Source: Melieria omissa (taxonomy: Eukaryota > Arthropoda > Insecta > Diptera > Ulidiidae). Taken from it: DNA of 64,000 bases. Below, piece after piece: positions 33,466-45,355 of the stretch. The DNA lies in the NCBI GenBank assembly GCA_963971225.1, contig OZ020267.1, positions 4,402,001 to 4,466,000 of the forward strand. Direction: 5' to 3'. Both the position numbers and the translations under genes were made by a program. The notes below the pieces were generated by a model. It was not told the origin of the DNA, searched no databases, and was given only the letters and a program-made list of their open reading frames with translations. Each line of letters opens with the position of its first letter. Within the stretch, counting starts at the first letter, position 1.

Positions 33466-35974
33466 CCTTAATCTACTTTCTCTCTTCCTCGATTCTTTAT
33501 TTCTTTTTTTTCCATGTTTAACAATTTCTTTTTCGTCTTTGCAAACTGCTGTCAGTTAAGCATTTTGGTATTGCATTTGCATAGTAAATATAAACTATGC
33601 ATTCTATGTGTTGCATATTTACAAGAGTCTAGCAAATGCAACTTAGTCTATTTTCCTAGTGTAGAGCAAAAATATACAACACCATTTTGCAAATTCCACA
33701 ACAAATTACCATTTGCCGAAGATTGAGAACATGACTTACATATATTTTAAAGTTCGCACTAAAGTTTTGCAAACATGCAATATGTGGAAGTAAATCTGTG
33801 TACATATATTTGCAACATAATTTTGTTCTTTCGAAATTGAATGCCCATTACGATTTTTAATAAAATGGAAAAACAGCCAACAGTGAACACGTACTCGGTC
33901 CGGACTCATCGCCCTATGCATCCCCAGCGAGCCATTATTGTGTTCACTTGAATGCAGATACATGCACGCAAAACCATTTTAAAATTTTCTATGCTCGATG
34001 CGTTGCGTTGCCCGCTTGTACGCTTCACAATGGCAGTTCTATTGTTTTGTGAAGCTGCAATTATAGCCAACATTTTTAACTGCTTATTGCCTGCTGTACA
34101 TTGGAGATAGTACAACAATCTCGCATACGCCCAGCAGCACACAAACTTCCTCCACTCTACCAATAACAACATTATGCCAATGGCAAAAGCTCAACGCGCC
34201 CCCTGCACCCCATTCCATACTGCAATGTGACCGGAACAGCCAGTGGCGAAATGAATTCGATTTGAATGCCGATGCGGCGACTCCGGCGAATACCAATGCG
34301 AATCAGCATTGCGAATGTCAGTCGAAATGGAAATGCGAATGCGCTCGTACATTTCTCCAAAGCTGTCAAATAAAATTTAACGACTCTTCACATATCCCAA
34401 AATAACGGGCAGCGCGGCCATATGGGAGCGATTGGCGCGGGAAGTGCAATCGAAATCGGTTTTCCAGTTGTGCTGCTGCTGCGTTGGAGCGTGGCAAATT
34501 ACCAAAGGGAATTTAAAGCACTCGACCCGCCAGTATGGGTTTCAAAATGAAAATGCTACAGAAAATTATAGGAATTGCATTGAGACCAACACCAAAAACA
34601 ACAATCATTCAACAATATTCACAGAACCAAAACTAAGGCCGACTTGCGACTTCAGTTGTGGAATACCCCTTTTTAATGAGCTGCAGACGTGCTGCGGACT
34701 GTGAGGCGACATCCTGCGGTGCGTCCTTTTTAATGAACTGTAAATATTGTAGACCACTCTTTGGGCGTGTAAAAAACTGTTTAAAAAAATATGAGGCTTG
34801 GCGCATTTCACACGACGCGCATTGTCTCCGGAAGGGCGCTGGTGCTCAACCATTGTTCATACTCTGAACATATGTGCAGAGTTTCTTATACTGATTCCGC
34901 ATCAAACGTGCACAACATGTCACAAATGTCATAAATTGTCGAGGCAAATAAAAATATATTTTTTTAGAACTAAACGCGTCAAAGGATACGGCAAGTTTCT
35001 TGGCCTTGCTTTTGATTTCATGTGTTAAGGAACACGGCAAATTTCCTAACAATAACTGAATATTTTTTAATTTATTTCGGCTTTTGCCATTGACCAACAC
35101 TCAAGAAATAGTTTCTGTACAGGCAGAAACATTGTACTATTTCTGGACTAGAATCTTAATGGACAGAAGTGAAAGAATCTTCTTGGTTTCCTATAGAAAA
35201 GGAAGACAAGATTTTCAGTACATTTTCAAACCCCTGGAATAGTTAGACAACAAAAATACTTTGTATATATCCTCACTGTATAAATTGATCGATCTTTGGA
35301 ATCAGATGTTTGAAATTTATGTTTGAAGTTTGAATGAAAAATTGTTCATTCATATCACAGTTTGTTTTCTCTTTTCACTGCAATCGACATCCAACATAGA
35401 ACGAGAGAAGTTTTGACTGTGAACCAAAAACTGGAAAACTGGAATCATCTATCTAAGTTTTACTTTTCACTAACAACAGAAATGTCTCTCCGAAGTGCGC
35501 ATTTCAAATTTAATTATGAATTTTTATACTAAGAAAATCGTTCAGTGACCGAATATTCATTTAGTGAAACCACATTGTTGACGGTAATTAAAATTTATAA
35601 AATTATTTATTAGTGGATTTCAATTAAGTTTAACATAAAAATGAAATAAATTTAATGTCATTGCTTCACAGCGAGTTGAATACACTTTGCAGTTTCTTGC
35701 TGCTTTTTTGTTTTGCTAATACGTTTTAAAAAAAATGCCCAGCAAGCCAAACAATATCGAAACGATATAGACACGGTTTCGTTAAGCCGAGAATTTTTCT
35801 CGTTTTCAAGTATTGCCAAAGTGTCTGAATTGATATCGAGAATGAGAAAAATTGAAATTGCAATTTTCTTATCCGAGATATCGTAACGATGTCGAATTTG
35901 GAAAATTTCGATACACATGAAAAAATCGATGTAGTAATATTTTATGTTTATCGTACGGTGCAATATATCTTTTT
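33466..35974. other. Unique-looking non-coding block
   Basis: AT-rich with moderate GC at 33870-34480. Several short frames, none recognisable. No transposon termini found. Confidence 0.5.
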
Positions 35975-36290
35975 TTATAGAGAAAAGTATTAAATTTTTC
36001 ATATTCTTAACTAATAAAGTTAGAAGAACGAAATTCGAGGATTGGTAGTGTACATATTAGTCCTTAAGATATAATTAAAAATAAAACTATTTGAAATTTC
36101 CAAGGATATTCAAGGATAAAGTTTTTAACAGGACATTTTCACTACCTCTTCGTGCTTTTGCACCAACAAATTCAATTTTTTAAGATTCTAAGAATTTTCC
36201 TTTCAATTTTTAAAATAATTTTTTGAAATAAACATGTCCTTGAAATTTCAAAGTCCTTTTAAAAAAATCCTGACGTGAGAGACGCTTATA
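35975..36290 (-). repeat. Interspersed AT-rich repeat, family A copy 2
   Basis: Matches 5985-6310 and 63592-63915: AAGTTAGAAGAACG, ACATATTAGTCCTTAAGATAT, GGATATTCAAGGATAAAG, TTTTGCACCAA, ATGTCCTTGAAATTTCAAAG. The TCATTTGATACCCATAT segment is deleted in this copy. Confidence 0.75.
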
Positions 36291-36469
36291 ATTTATATGA
36301 AAAAATTGTTTCTTGGGTTGGGTGTTTCAAACGATTTTAATTATAAATATGTATGTATGACTCTGGAGATCTGTAAGTATTTAAAAAGTACGGTGATTTT
36401 TTAATACTAAATATTTCTAACATATCTACTGAAATATTTCTATCGTACTTAGTCCTTTGCTCATTGACG

Positions 36470-36735
36470 TTCTTCTTCTTCTTCTTGACTGGCACGACAG
36501 CCCGATTACGAGACTAAGGCCTCCCGCAACCCGCAACCATCCATGTTGTGTGAATTTTTACAATGTTGAAAGGGATCTACAGTTTTATACCGATTCCGAA
36601 CGGTGAGTTGGGAGCTTTTTCATAGCCGATTTCACTCTCAGAGGTTTGCCATTTCCTGCTGAGAGGACAACCGCCAAAAAAAAATTGTTTTTTTTCGGTG
36701 TTAGCAGCAACGGAGTCTTGAACCTGGGTTGACGC
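36470..36735. repeat. Probable fragment of a dispersed fly retroelement
   Basis: Begins with a CTT-repeat and GACTGGCACGACAG. It continues through TCTACAGTTTTATACCG-TTCCGAACGG, AGCTTTTTCATAGC and GAGGTTTGCCATTTCCTGC. I recall a very similar passage in dispersed repeats of tephritid flies; this is memory, not a search. The same CTTCTTCTTCTTGACTGGCA start recurs alone at 42525-42546. It has stops in all frames. Confidence 0.4.
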
Positions 36736-39700
36736 ATCATTGACGTATTAATCAAAAATCGTGCGACGCAATAGACCAAACAAGACATGAACATTGAAAC
36801 CACAGCGATGATAAAAGGGTTGAGAAACGCGATGCCCTAGCTTCATCAGGGATATCTAAAAATTTGACGGTTTGACGGATAACTGAAGCATACTTAAAGG
36901 AGTTGAATTTGGAGTTGAGAATCTTGAGAATCCTTAAATCGTATTAACAATGAAAGGAGTATTCTATATGACGTTCGGGTGACTATGGTGAAAAAATTAG
37001 TATAGCTATCTCTTCTGGAAAGACCTTAAGTAAGAAGTCTAGTGGGATCAATTGAAGAAGCCTTACACAAAGTAGAGAAACCCCTAAGTGCCTACGCTGC
37101 GCTGAGTTGTGTAACATTTAGGTATATTTGCTCTTCTTTGGTCCACCTTTCGCCCACAAATGCAAAACTGATTGAATCGAAATCAAGCCCCAAAACTTTC
37201 AGCCACCTTATGCACATTCCCGCTTGTAGAGCTCTGCGAGGTGTAAGTCTAATCCTTGGATATTTATGCGTATTTGATAGCGGTAATAGCCCATTAAGGG
37301 CGCACGTAACCAAATCTAAATGACGCACCGAACACGCCGAACAGGCACAAAAACGTGTACTCGTAAATTTAATTAATGCCGCAGGCAGGCAACAAGGATG
37401 CCTTAACCGAATGCCATGTGTGGTGGAGAGGGGGTGGGGTATGTACTCACACACACAGAACAATTTTGGTGCATAGGTGTAGAGCTGGGAAAGTTATGTA
37501 ATGACATAACAGGAAACAACACTCCAAACACAGTGGCGGCACGTGTGAGTGGGTGTGGGTGGATGTGGGGCCGAGAGCTAAATTGAAGTGGATTGGCAAA
37601 GCGGGCGCTTCTAACGTGTTTTCCAATATTTGTGTAACTAAAATTAATGTTAATGGTTATCAGCACAACAACCGAAACAAACAACAACAATAACAACAAT
37701 GCATAGCTGTTGCTCGCTGAGCGCAAATAAATTGCGAAAAAGCAAAATTGCGGATTAGGTAAACGAGTATTTAGTGATATGAACTGTTGTGGCCTGTGGC
37801 CTCTGTGTGGCTATGCGTCGGCGCAGTTCGAGCTGTTGTTATCAGCGCATACACTGGTCAGAGGGTTTTTGGCGGCTGACAAAGAAGCAGTTTTAAATTT
37901 AAGTTTAATCATGAATTCCAGTGAATGCCCATTTTAATGTGCAATTTTAATGCTTAAATAATTATAAAACAATTCTGTTTGAAGCCTCGCCTCTCTCACT
38001 TCCAACACCGACAAATTGGATTTTCCACACACATTGAAACAATTTGCAATAAACACTGATTTTATACATAATCGAAAAATACTGCCAATGTGGTCCATGC
38101 TGCATGCCGCTTCAGCACATCTCTACTCCCCTCTTCGAATGACCTTCGGAAAGCCACTTCAGTGCGCACAACAAACCGCTTTGGCATCGTTGGCCAAAGG
38201 ACAGAATTTGTGTAGGACCATAAAATCCCATCAAACGGGCCATATCTGTCGCCATTTGTTGTGAACGTACGTGCTGCAAGTGCAACCACTTGCGACCCCT
38301 CTAATCTCTCCTCTTCGCAACCACCTGAATATGAATTTTTCATGCGCTCATCACAGTGATGACTGCAGTGATCAATAAATTGCCTAATGGCCATGCGGCC
38401 GACTACATTATCGCAAATGTGAATGCATTTAATTGCCGCAAATAGTCGCCTAATTGAATGTGCTGAATTTGCGATAAGTCGATAAAAATATACGAGTATG
38501 CATGTCAATGCTTTGTCGGAATTTTAACCAAATGTGGGTAGAGGAATTTATGGAGAAAAAATCGTGTAACTGTGGAGTAAAAAATATGAAAACAAAATAT
38601 TTTGTATTTTGATGCGAAAAATGAATATCTGACCAAATAAAATGTGTATTAGTAGAGTTTTTATATTTATTTTGTTTATATTTATTCATTATTCATTCAT
38701 TATTTCTTGTTAACTTAAAATATCTTGGGATCTAATTTTTCAATTATTCTGAGTTTCTTGGAATGTCATTTAATATTTTACAATAAACTGCTTTAAATTC
38801 TTTCAATTACATTGCATTATAAGTGGTTTAAGAATCAAAAATAAATTTATATAATAAATTTACTTAAAATTGTATTAATTTATTTACCTAACTAATTGAT
38901 TTTATTTTTTTTTTTAATTAAATGCATAAATTACTCAATATTCAACTTGCAATTAACAAAATTTACATATCTTCAATTACGAAAATTTGGCAATTTTCTG
39001 AGGCTTGCGGCCAATCGTGAGTCACATCAGCGCGACGAAAATAAATCATACGTTCAGTAAGTGGGTCGGCAAAGTACAAAGCGACTTAATTAGTGAAACA
39101 AAGGCCCCTTCTACTGTTTCAGACAAGCAACAAAACAAAAAATAGAAACAGAAAAACAACAGCAACACCGCGCACCGATGATAACGTCAGCTGTAACATT
39201 TTTATTGGTCGATTTAAAATTCAAATCCTGTTTTGTCTTTTTTTCGGACGATCACCAACAAACCACACAACGGCAACGCAGGTAAGATGACGTCCGAATA
39301 CAATACAACAAACTTGCAATAAATTACAACGTCCAGTCGCAACAAAATGGGAAGCAACACAACTCAACTGCGCGATCCGGTGTCCATGTCCATGTCGCTG
39401 CGTCGCATGGCCGGCCGCATGGAACTGGCCAGTGAGCATTTCGCTGTCCCTCTGTCCAAGCAGACTGTCCGTCTTTGGACATCCGCGCTTGCATACGCAT
39501 CAATCGGTCTTGCAGCGCCATAAATTCGAGTGTCAACTTCATCATTGTCACTTGTTGTTGGTGTCTTTGTTATGAACAAATGAACAAACGAACGAACGAA
39601 CGTCACAGACTCGCTAATGAACAGCGACAGTGAGAAAAGTTATTTACCTCCTCTACCCGAACATTCCGAAGATGTATTTCGTTAATTACCACTGCCAATC

Positions 39701-40690
39701 GTTGTGGTCGAGTTTATTTTTTAGTTGTTGTTTTCGGTTGTTCACGTAGCCCGTTCACAAACGGCGCTCCAACACAACCAACAAATATATGAAACCGTAA
39801 CAACAACAACGACCCAGTTGAACATTCTAAAGTTAGCATTTGAATATCGACAACGAATCAAGACGTTAACGGCGACATTCCAAATTGCTTTACGAGCTCA
39901 GGAAAGCGAACGAGCACAACAACGACCACCACCGAAAGTGCAGAAGCCTTTGGAAAGCATCATCAAGCACCAAGCGTTGGCTGGTGGCTGTGAGCGCACT
40001 AATCTCCGCCCTCCGAATGTGCTACAACAATACTTTATACAGCTTGTTGTTGGTGTTTTCAGCATACCTGATTGCTCACTGAGAGTGTGTGTGCGTGTGT
40101 GTGTGTTGCGGTCATAAATCACTTTAATCTTGATTTTAATGGCTGACTTCGAATTAAAAATGGGAGAATGCCCACGGCGAATGGCCAAACAGTCGTTCGA
40201 TTTGTGGTTGGCTTTAGAGTTATTGTTGTTGTTGTTAATATCTTAAATTGAGACCTCCCAGCGTGCAATGTGTTCGATTTGCGTACTGCGTGGTGGCCGC
40301 TGGAAGTTGTTCGTTGCTTTAACGAGGCTTAAGTGCAGACGGGAGTTTGTGAATCATGCGATTTTTGCAAAAAATTAAAATATAATACATTTTGTGTATC
40401 ATTTAAAAAAATTTATGGTATTTCAATAGAAATATGGGACGTTACGACAATGACAATGGGACGTTACGTTAGGCAGCAATTGTAGAACTCACTAATCATA
40501 GAACCCACTAATTTTTATGCACTGTTCTTTAAGTTTATTTTATTAAAGTTTGTTGGCATTTAACAGCACTGCCGACAAAAATCTACCATCTGGCATCAAT
40601 AGAAATCATTAGAGTTGCTTATAAAACAACAACTACTACAATAGAATAGAGAATAATAGTAACGGTCTCACATTTCGTAAAAGTTGTGCC
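36736..40690. other. Unique-looking non-coding block
   Basis: GC-richer patches at 37060-37600, 38090-38420 and 39090-40120 alternate with AT-rich DNA (38600-38990 is almost pure AT). Frames up to 148 codons occur on both strands in the patches, without recognisable domains. A 13-bp direct repeat ATGGGACGTTACG is at 40434 and 40455. Confidence 0.5.
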
Positions 40691-40730
40691 GATATTTATT
40701 TATTTATTTTTTAATGATTTGATTTGATTA

Positions 40731-41309
40731 TTTATTTTATTTTATTTTATTTTATTTTATTTTATTTTATTTTATTTTAATTTATTTTATATTATTTTTT
40801 ATATTTTATTTTATTTTTGTTGTTTTATTTTATTTTATTTTATTTTATTTTATTTTATTTTATTTTATTTTATTTTATTTTATTTTATTTTATTTTACTT
40901 TAATTTATTTTAATTTATTTTAATTTATTTTAATTTATTTTAATTTATATTATTTTATTTCATTTCATTTCATTTCATTTTATTTCATTTTATTTCATTT
41001 TATTTTATTTTATTTTATTTTATTTTATTTTATTTTATTTTATTTTATTTTATTTTATTTTATTTTATTTTATTTTATTTTATTTTATTTTATTTTATTT
41101 TATTTTATTTTATTTTATTTTATTTTAGTTTATTTTATTTTATTTTATTTTAATTTATTTTATTTTATTTTATTTTATTTTATTTTATTTTATTTTATTT
41201 TATTTTATGTTATTTTAGTTATCTTAATTGGATTTATTTTATTTTGAATTATTTTATTTTATTTTTTTATGTTTTTTATTTTAAGTTATTTTATTTTATT
41301 TTGTTATTA
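40731..41309. repeat. (TTTTA)n satellite-like array, about 580 bp
   Basis: Mostly pure TTTTA pentamers, with variant patches of TTTAA (about 40910-40945) and TTTCA (about 40960-41000) and a few point changes. The right end abuts the mariner-type element at 41312, which sits at a TA in or beside the array. Confidence 0.95.
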
Positions 41310-41311
41310 TA

Positions 41312-41878
41312 AAGCGTGATCCATTTCGAGGTTCCCTACTTTTTTAAAGAAAAAAACACAGAAAATTAAAATTTAACGGGGAATGTTTATTATCATTCGA
41401 AAGAACATTCTTTGGCATTTATTTTTTGAAGATTATCTCTTTCAAATGTTGGCCGCGGCTACGTCTCAGATGGTCCATCCGTTGAGTCCAATTTTCGATG
41501 ACTCGTTCGAGCATTTCGACTGGTAACTGGCGAATGACACGCGTGATGTTTTGCTCCAAGGCCTGAATCGAAGCGGGTTTATCCGTATAGACTTTAGACT
41601 TTACGTATCCCCACAGAAAAAAGTCTAACGGTGTGATATCACACGATCTTGGTGGCCAATCGACCGGCCCATTACGTGAAATTAGCTGTTCTCACCGGCA
41701 TCATTTTTGAAGAAATATGAACCGATGAACGATTTGTAAACGTTGTTCAGGCGTAAGTCTTTCCATGATGAAATGCCAAACAATACTGAACAAAAATAAT
41801 ATGACAGCTTGACACGACTCACGCGTGATCTGTCAAAAAAAGGTTATTGAAAAAAGTACCTCTAGTTGGATCACCCTT
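41312..41878 (-). mobile_element. Internally deleted mariner-superfamily element (567 bp)
   Basis: TA flanks both ends (41310-41311, 41879-41880). The inverted termini are AAGCGTGATCCATTTCGAGG and, at the other end, AAGGGTGATCCAACTAGAGG. Inside, on the minus strand, are the beginning and the end of a transposase gene with the middle missing. It is a non-autonomous derivative that kept both ends. Confidence 0.85.
41419..41766 (-). pseudogene. Transposase pseudogene with internal deletions (mariner superfamily)
   Basis: Starts with an ATG at 41766 reading MERLTPEQRLQIVHR, the N-terminus of a common insect transposase. After about 20 residues it jumps to a short FFKNDAGEN-like middle piece. Then, in another frame, the C-terminal part begins with DWPPRSCDITPLDFFLWGY and ends at a TAA at 41419. 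The LDFF Asp matches the third catalytic acid; the first two and most of the catalytic core are absent. It therefore cannot encode an enzyme. Two separate deletions seem to be needed to explain it. Confidence 0.8.
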
Positions 41879-41880
41879 TA

Positions 41881-43258
41881 TTTTCCTGCGCAAATTTCTT
41901 AATGTTTTCCTTGAAGTTTTTTTTCTTAAGTTTTTTGTTCGTTCTGCAAATATCTTTAAGTCTATGCTCAGAAACGAGCTGAACTGTAAACTACTAAGTT
42001 TCTATTTGGTGTTAGAAAGTTATTCATGGAGTCAATAGCTGAACAACAAAATGTGTTGTTTGTTTGTGCAACTTAACCAGTGGTGAGAAACCGCCCAAAA
42101 GTTTCTTAAGTTTCAGCAACCAGTTGCAATAGCTGTCGCATGTACTGCGATTAGGTGAGAAAATTCAAGTTTACAACATAACTCTGGTAACATGTGTCAT
42201 TAGAAGTTTTAATGACTGGCACAAACAATTTCCAAGTGCAGTTATTGCAAAGTTCAGATACAACGTGGAATATGAAACTGGCATATGTCACATAATAGTC
42301 AGAAAGTATACTTAAATACAATACGCACATATAGGCCCAAGTCAGTGACCTGAACAAATTTTTTTTCTTGAAGTAAATTTTATAATTTTGAATTATAATT
42401 TAATTATTTATTTTAATAATATGGTTTATTATTGTTTTTTAAACCATTATGATAGTAAAATTTTTATCAGTAGCATCCATCTGTCCTATCTGACTGTCAC
42501 GCTATGCTCTGCAAAAGTTCACTTCTTCTTCTTCTTGACTGGCAACAAATGTTCACCACACCCATAAATGCAACATGCGTCTTCTTACGAATTTTTCGCC
42601 TCTTCTTTTTTTTTATTTTGTTTCTTTACTACTGTTGTACTGATTCTAATATCTCGCTCAAATATTTTTTTAATATTATTAAATTCTCTGCGTAAGCACT
42701 TCTGGCTTGTCTTCTCTTGTTTTATCGCATTAGCACCAGTCCTTTTTGTTTCTCTTGTAATTTTACTTGTTGTGAAGTTGTAGTTGTTACGATTTTGCAC
42801 ATTCGTACAATATTTAATTCCCCACTTCCGTTTTCGCGCAAATTGTGCGGCGATGTGGCAACGTGTTGCAGATTGCCTGCGTCTGTCGTTAAGGCCGCAC
42901 AACATCTTCAAAGTTTTCAATTTAATTTTCAATAATTCCGTATGTCGTACGTCGTACGTGAGCATGGAAGGCTGCTGGTGTGAATGACTTGAAGCAAAGT
43001 CAAAAGATTTAAGTTTAAGGTTGCAATAGGTAGTTTGGAAAATTGCCAGTAAAAGCCAATTTTAAAAGAATTTTTTATAGATTTTGATTTGTAATTAGAA
43101 AAAAATACTGGTTTTAATGTTATTTGGTTATTATTTCTTTAATGTTTGTCAAAATTCCATATTATGAGCAGTGATATGTTTATATGTTTATTCCACATTT
43201 ATTGAATTTAAACGTTTTCACATGATATTATAAACAGTACTAAAAATATTATACTATA
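41881..43258. other. AT-rich non-coding block
   Basis: A CTT-repeat with GACTGGCA at 42525-42546 echoes the start of the repeat at 36470. Otherwise no gene, RNA or transposon end is seen. Confidence 0.5.
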
Positions 43259-43260
43259 TA

Positions 43261-43509
43261 CAGTCGTGTCTGGGTATAGTGAACACCCTATATAGTGAAC
43301 ACCTCGATATAGTGATCGCCCACATTTTGACATGGAGCTTCTAAATATTGAACAAAATTTTGAAAGCAATTTCAAGCAGAAAACAAAAAGTGTATTTTGA
43401 GCAAATAAAACGAGTTTTTGAACAAAAATTTTAACCTTGATATCGTAAACAACCTCAAAACTCAATACAGGCCTTGCAATAATTAGTTCACTATATTCAG
43501 ACACGACTG
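43261..43509. mobile_element. Tc1/mariner-pogo type MITE, copy 2 (249 bp)
   Basis: TA flanks both ends (43259-43260, 43510-43511). Termini CAGTCGTGTCTG... and its inverted copy ...CAGACACGACTG are perfect for 12 bp, followed by GGGTATAGTGAAC and, at the other end, GTTCACTATATT-type words after short gaps. It aligns with 6330-6559 over its whole length. No coding sequence. Confidence 0.85.
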
Positions 43510-43511
43510 TA

Positions 43512-44740
43512 CATACATATGTATGTCTAATTGTGGCTCATTTGTCCAAGACGGAAGTTACTTCTACTTTTGTCTCTCATTAAGTTTTATTCTGAGACCT
43601 GAGTTTCATGGGCTAGATGGCCTATTTGGCCTTTTAGATCGTCTCAGATTTATCTATTAATCCATCTCTACTCATAACGAGAATATCGCATACACTTTAA
43701 TAAGCTTTATTTGCTTAATCTCAAACTGATATTTTGAATTTTAACGAAATCACAAACCAATTTTGTGTTCGCCCAAGTGTCTGTAAACTAGCCAAACAAA
43801 TTCACTCGTTCACTCACATTTTGCCAAAATAAAATTAATTTAAAAAAGCAATATTACATTTGTATAGTTAATTACAACAACATGAAAGACTTGGTATTTT
43901 ACTCATTCATCGACATCCGGAGTTGTTGTAAGTGTGCCGCCCGCACTTTCATCACTTGAGCGCTGATTGTGTCAGTGCAAATTATGAATATGAATTTTAA
44001 TTTCGACTTTATTTATTGACTTCCAGCAGTTCGTGTACTCACACTTGATGCATTTTAATGGCGAACAGCAGCCAACACCAAAAAGCAACAACAACAACAC
44101 ACACAGCAACGCTCCAATCAGCTGCGCACTCAATTTCCATATGAATATTTTTTAATTTTGTCCCATTCGATGGCTGTCACTGTCGCACGTTGTTTTCGTT
44201 GCTGTAGCTGTTGTAGTTGTTGTTGTTGTTGTTGGTACAGCAGCCTAATTGTATTTATGCAAATTTGCACACAAAGCACCGCGCAACTTGTGAACTACTG
44301 AAGCCGTAGTGGAATAAATGCGGGCGGCCGGGCGGCTGGGCGGAGACGCGAGTGGTCGGGCGCAGCGTTCAGTGGGCTGTGTGGTTGTGCTGGCGGCAAC
44401 GACGATGGTGGCGCTGCCAGTGGAGCTGCGCATATAATTTTCTTTTTTAATATTCTTGCACACACATTAAGTTTATTTATTGGCAGCACATATTGGATGC
44501 TCAAGCAGTACACGGCATGCAGCGGCATGTTCGCAACGCATATACCAATACATATTTACTGAACACTTAAATATGTATTTATTTATGTATGAAAAAGTAT
44601 GTGTATATAAATGTAAATGTTCAAAGAAATATGTAAAATGGGTGGTTACAGGGGCTGTCGCGTTGTTCTTATGATAGTTTTTTTTTTGCTTTGTAAAAGT
44701 TCTTGGCAGAAAAAGCAGTGAGACAGTCAACCAAGTCAAT
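43512..44740. other. Unique-looking non-coding block
   Basis: Includes a (GTT) tract at 44215-44234 and a GC-richer patch at 44310-44430. No recognisable coding sequence. Confidence 0.5.
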
Positions 44741-45355
44741 CTAGTCTAGTCTAGTCTAGTCTAGTCTAGTCTAGTCTAGTCTAGTCTAGTCTAGTCTAGT
44801 CTAGTCTAGTCTAGTCTAGTCTAGTCTAGTCTAGTCTAGTCTAGTCTAGTCTAGTCTAGTCTAGTCTAGTCTAGTCTAGTCTAGTCTAGTCTAGTCTAGT
44901 CTAGTCTAGTCTAGTCTAGTCTAGTCTAGTCTAGTCTAGTCTAGTCTAGTCTAGTCTAGTCTAGTCTAGTCTAGTCTAGTCTAGTCTAGTCTAGTCTAGT
45001 CTAGTCTAGTCTAGTCTAGTCTAGTCTAGTCTAGTCTAGTCTAGTCTAGTCTAGTCTAGTCTAGTCTAGTCTAGTCTAGTCTAGTCTAGTCTAGTCTAGT
45101 CTAGTCTAGTCTAGTCTAGTCTAGTCTAGTCTAGTCTAGTCTAGTCTAGTCTAGTCTAGTCTAGTCTAGTCTAGTCTAGTCTAGTCTAGTCTAGTCTAGT
45201 CTAGTCTAGTCTAGTCTAGTCTAGTCTAGTCTAGTCTAGTCTAGTCTAGTCTAGTCTAGTCTAGTCTAGTCTAGTCTAGTCTAGTCTAGTCTAGTCTAGT
45301 CTAGTCTAGTCTAGTCTAGTCTAGTCTAGTCTAGTCTAGTCTAGTCTAGTCTAGT
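44741..45355. repeat. Perfect (CTAGT)123 pentanucleotide array
   Basis: 615 bases made only of CTAGT units without a single visible interruption. The left junction is TCAAT|CTAGT and the right junction CTAGT|CTTAC. Every unit contains the palindrome CTAG and a TAG stop in some frame, so the tract is not coding. The homogeneity contrasts with the TTTTA array at 40731, which carries many variants. Confidence 0.98.

Noticed and set aside
44741..45355. CTAGT array as a coding or CRISPR-like repeat
   Set aside because: A contiguous pentamer with no spacers and in-frame TAG stops; it is simple sequence.
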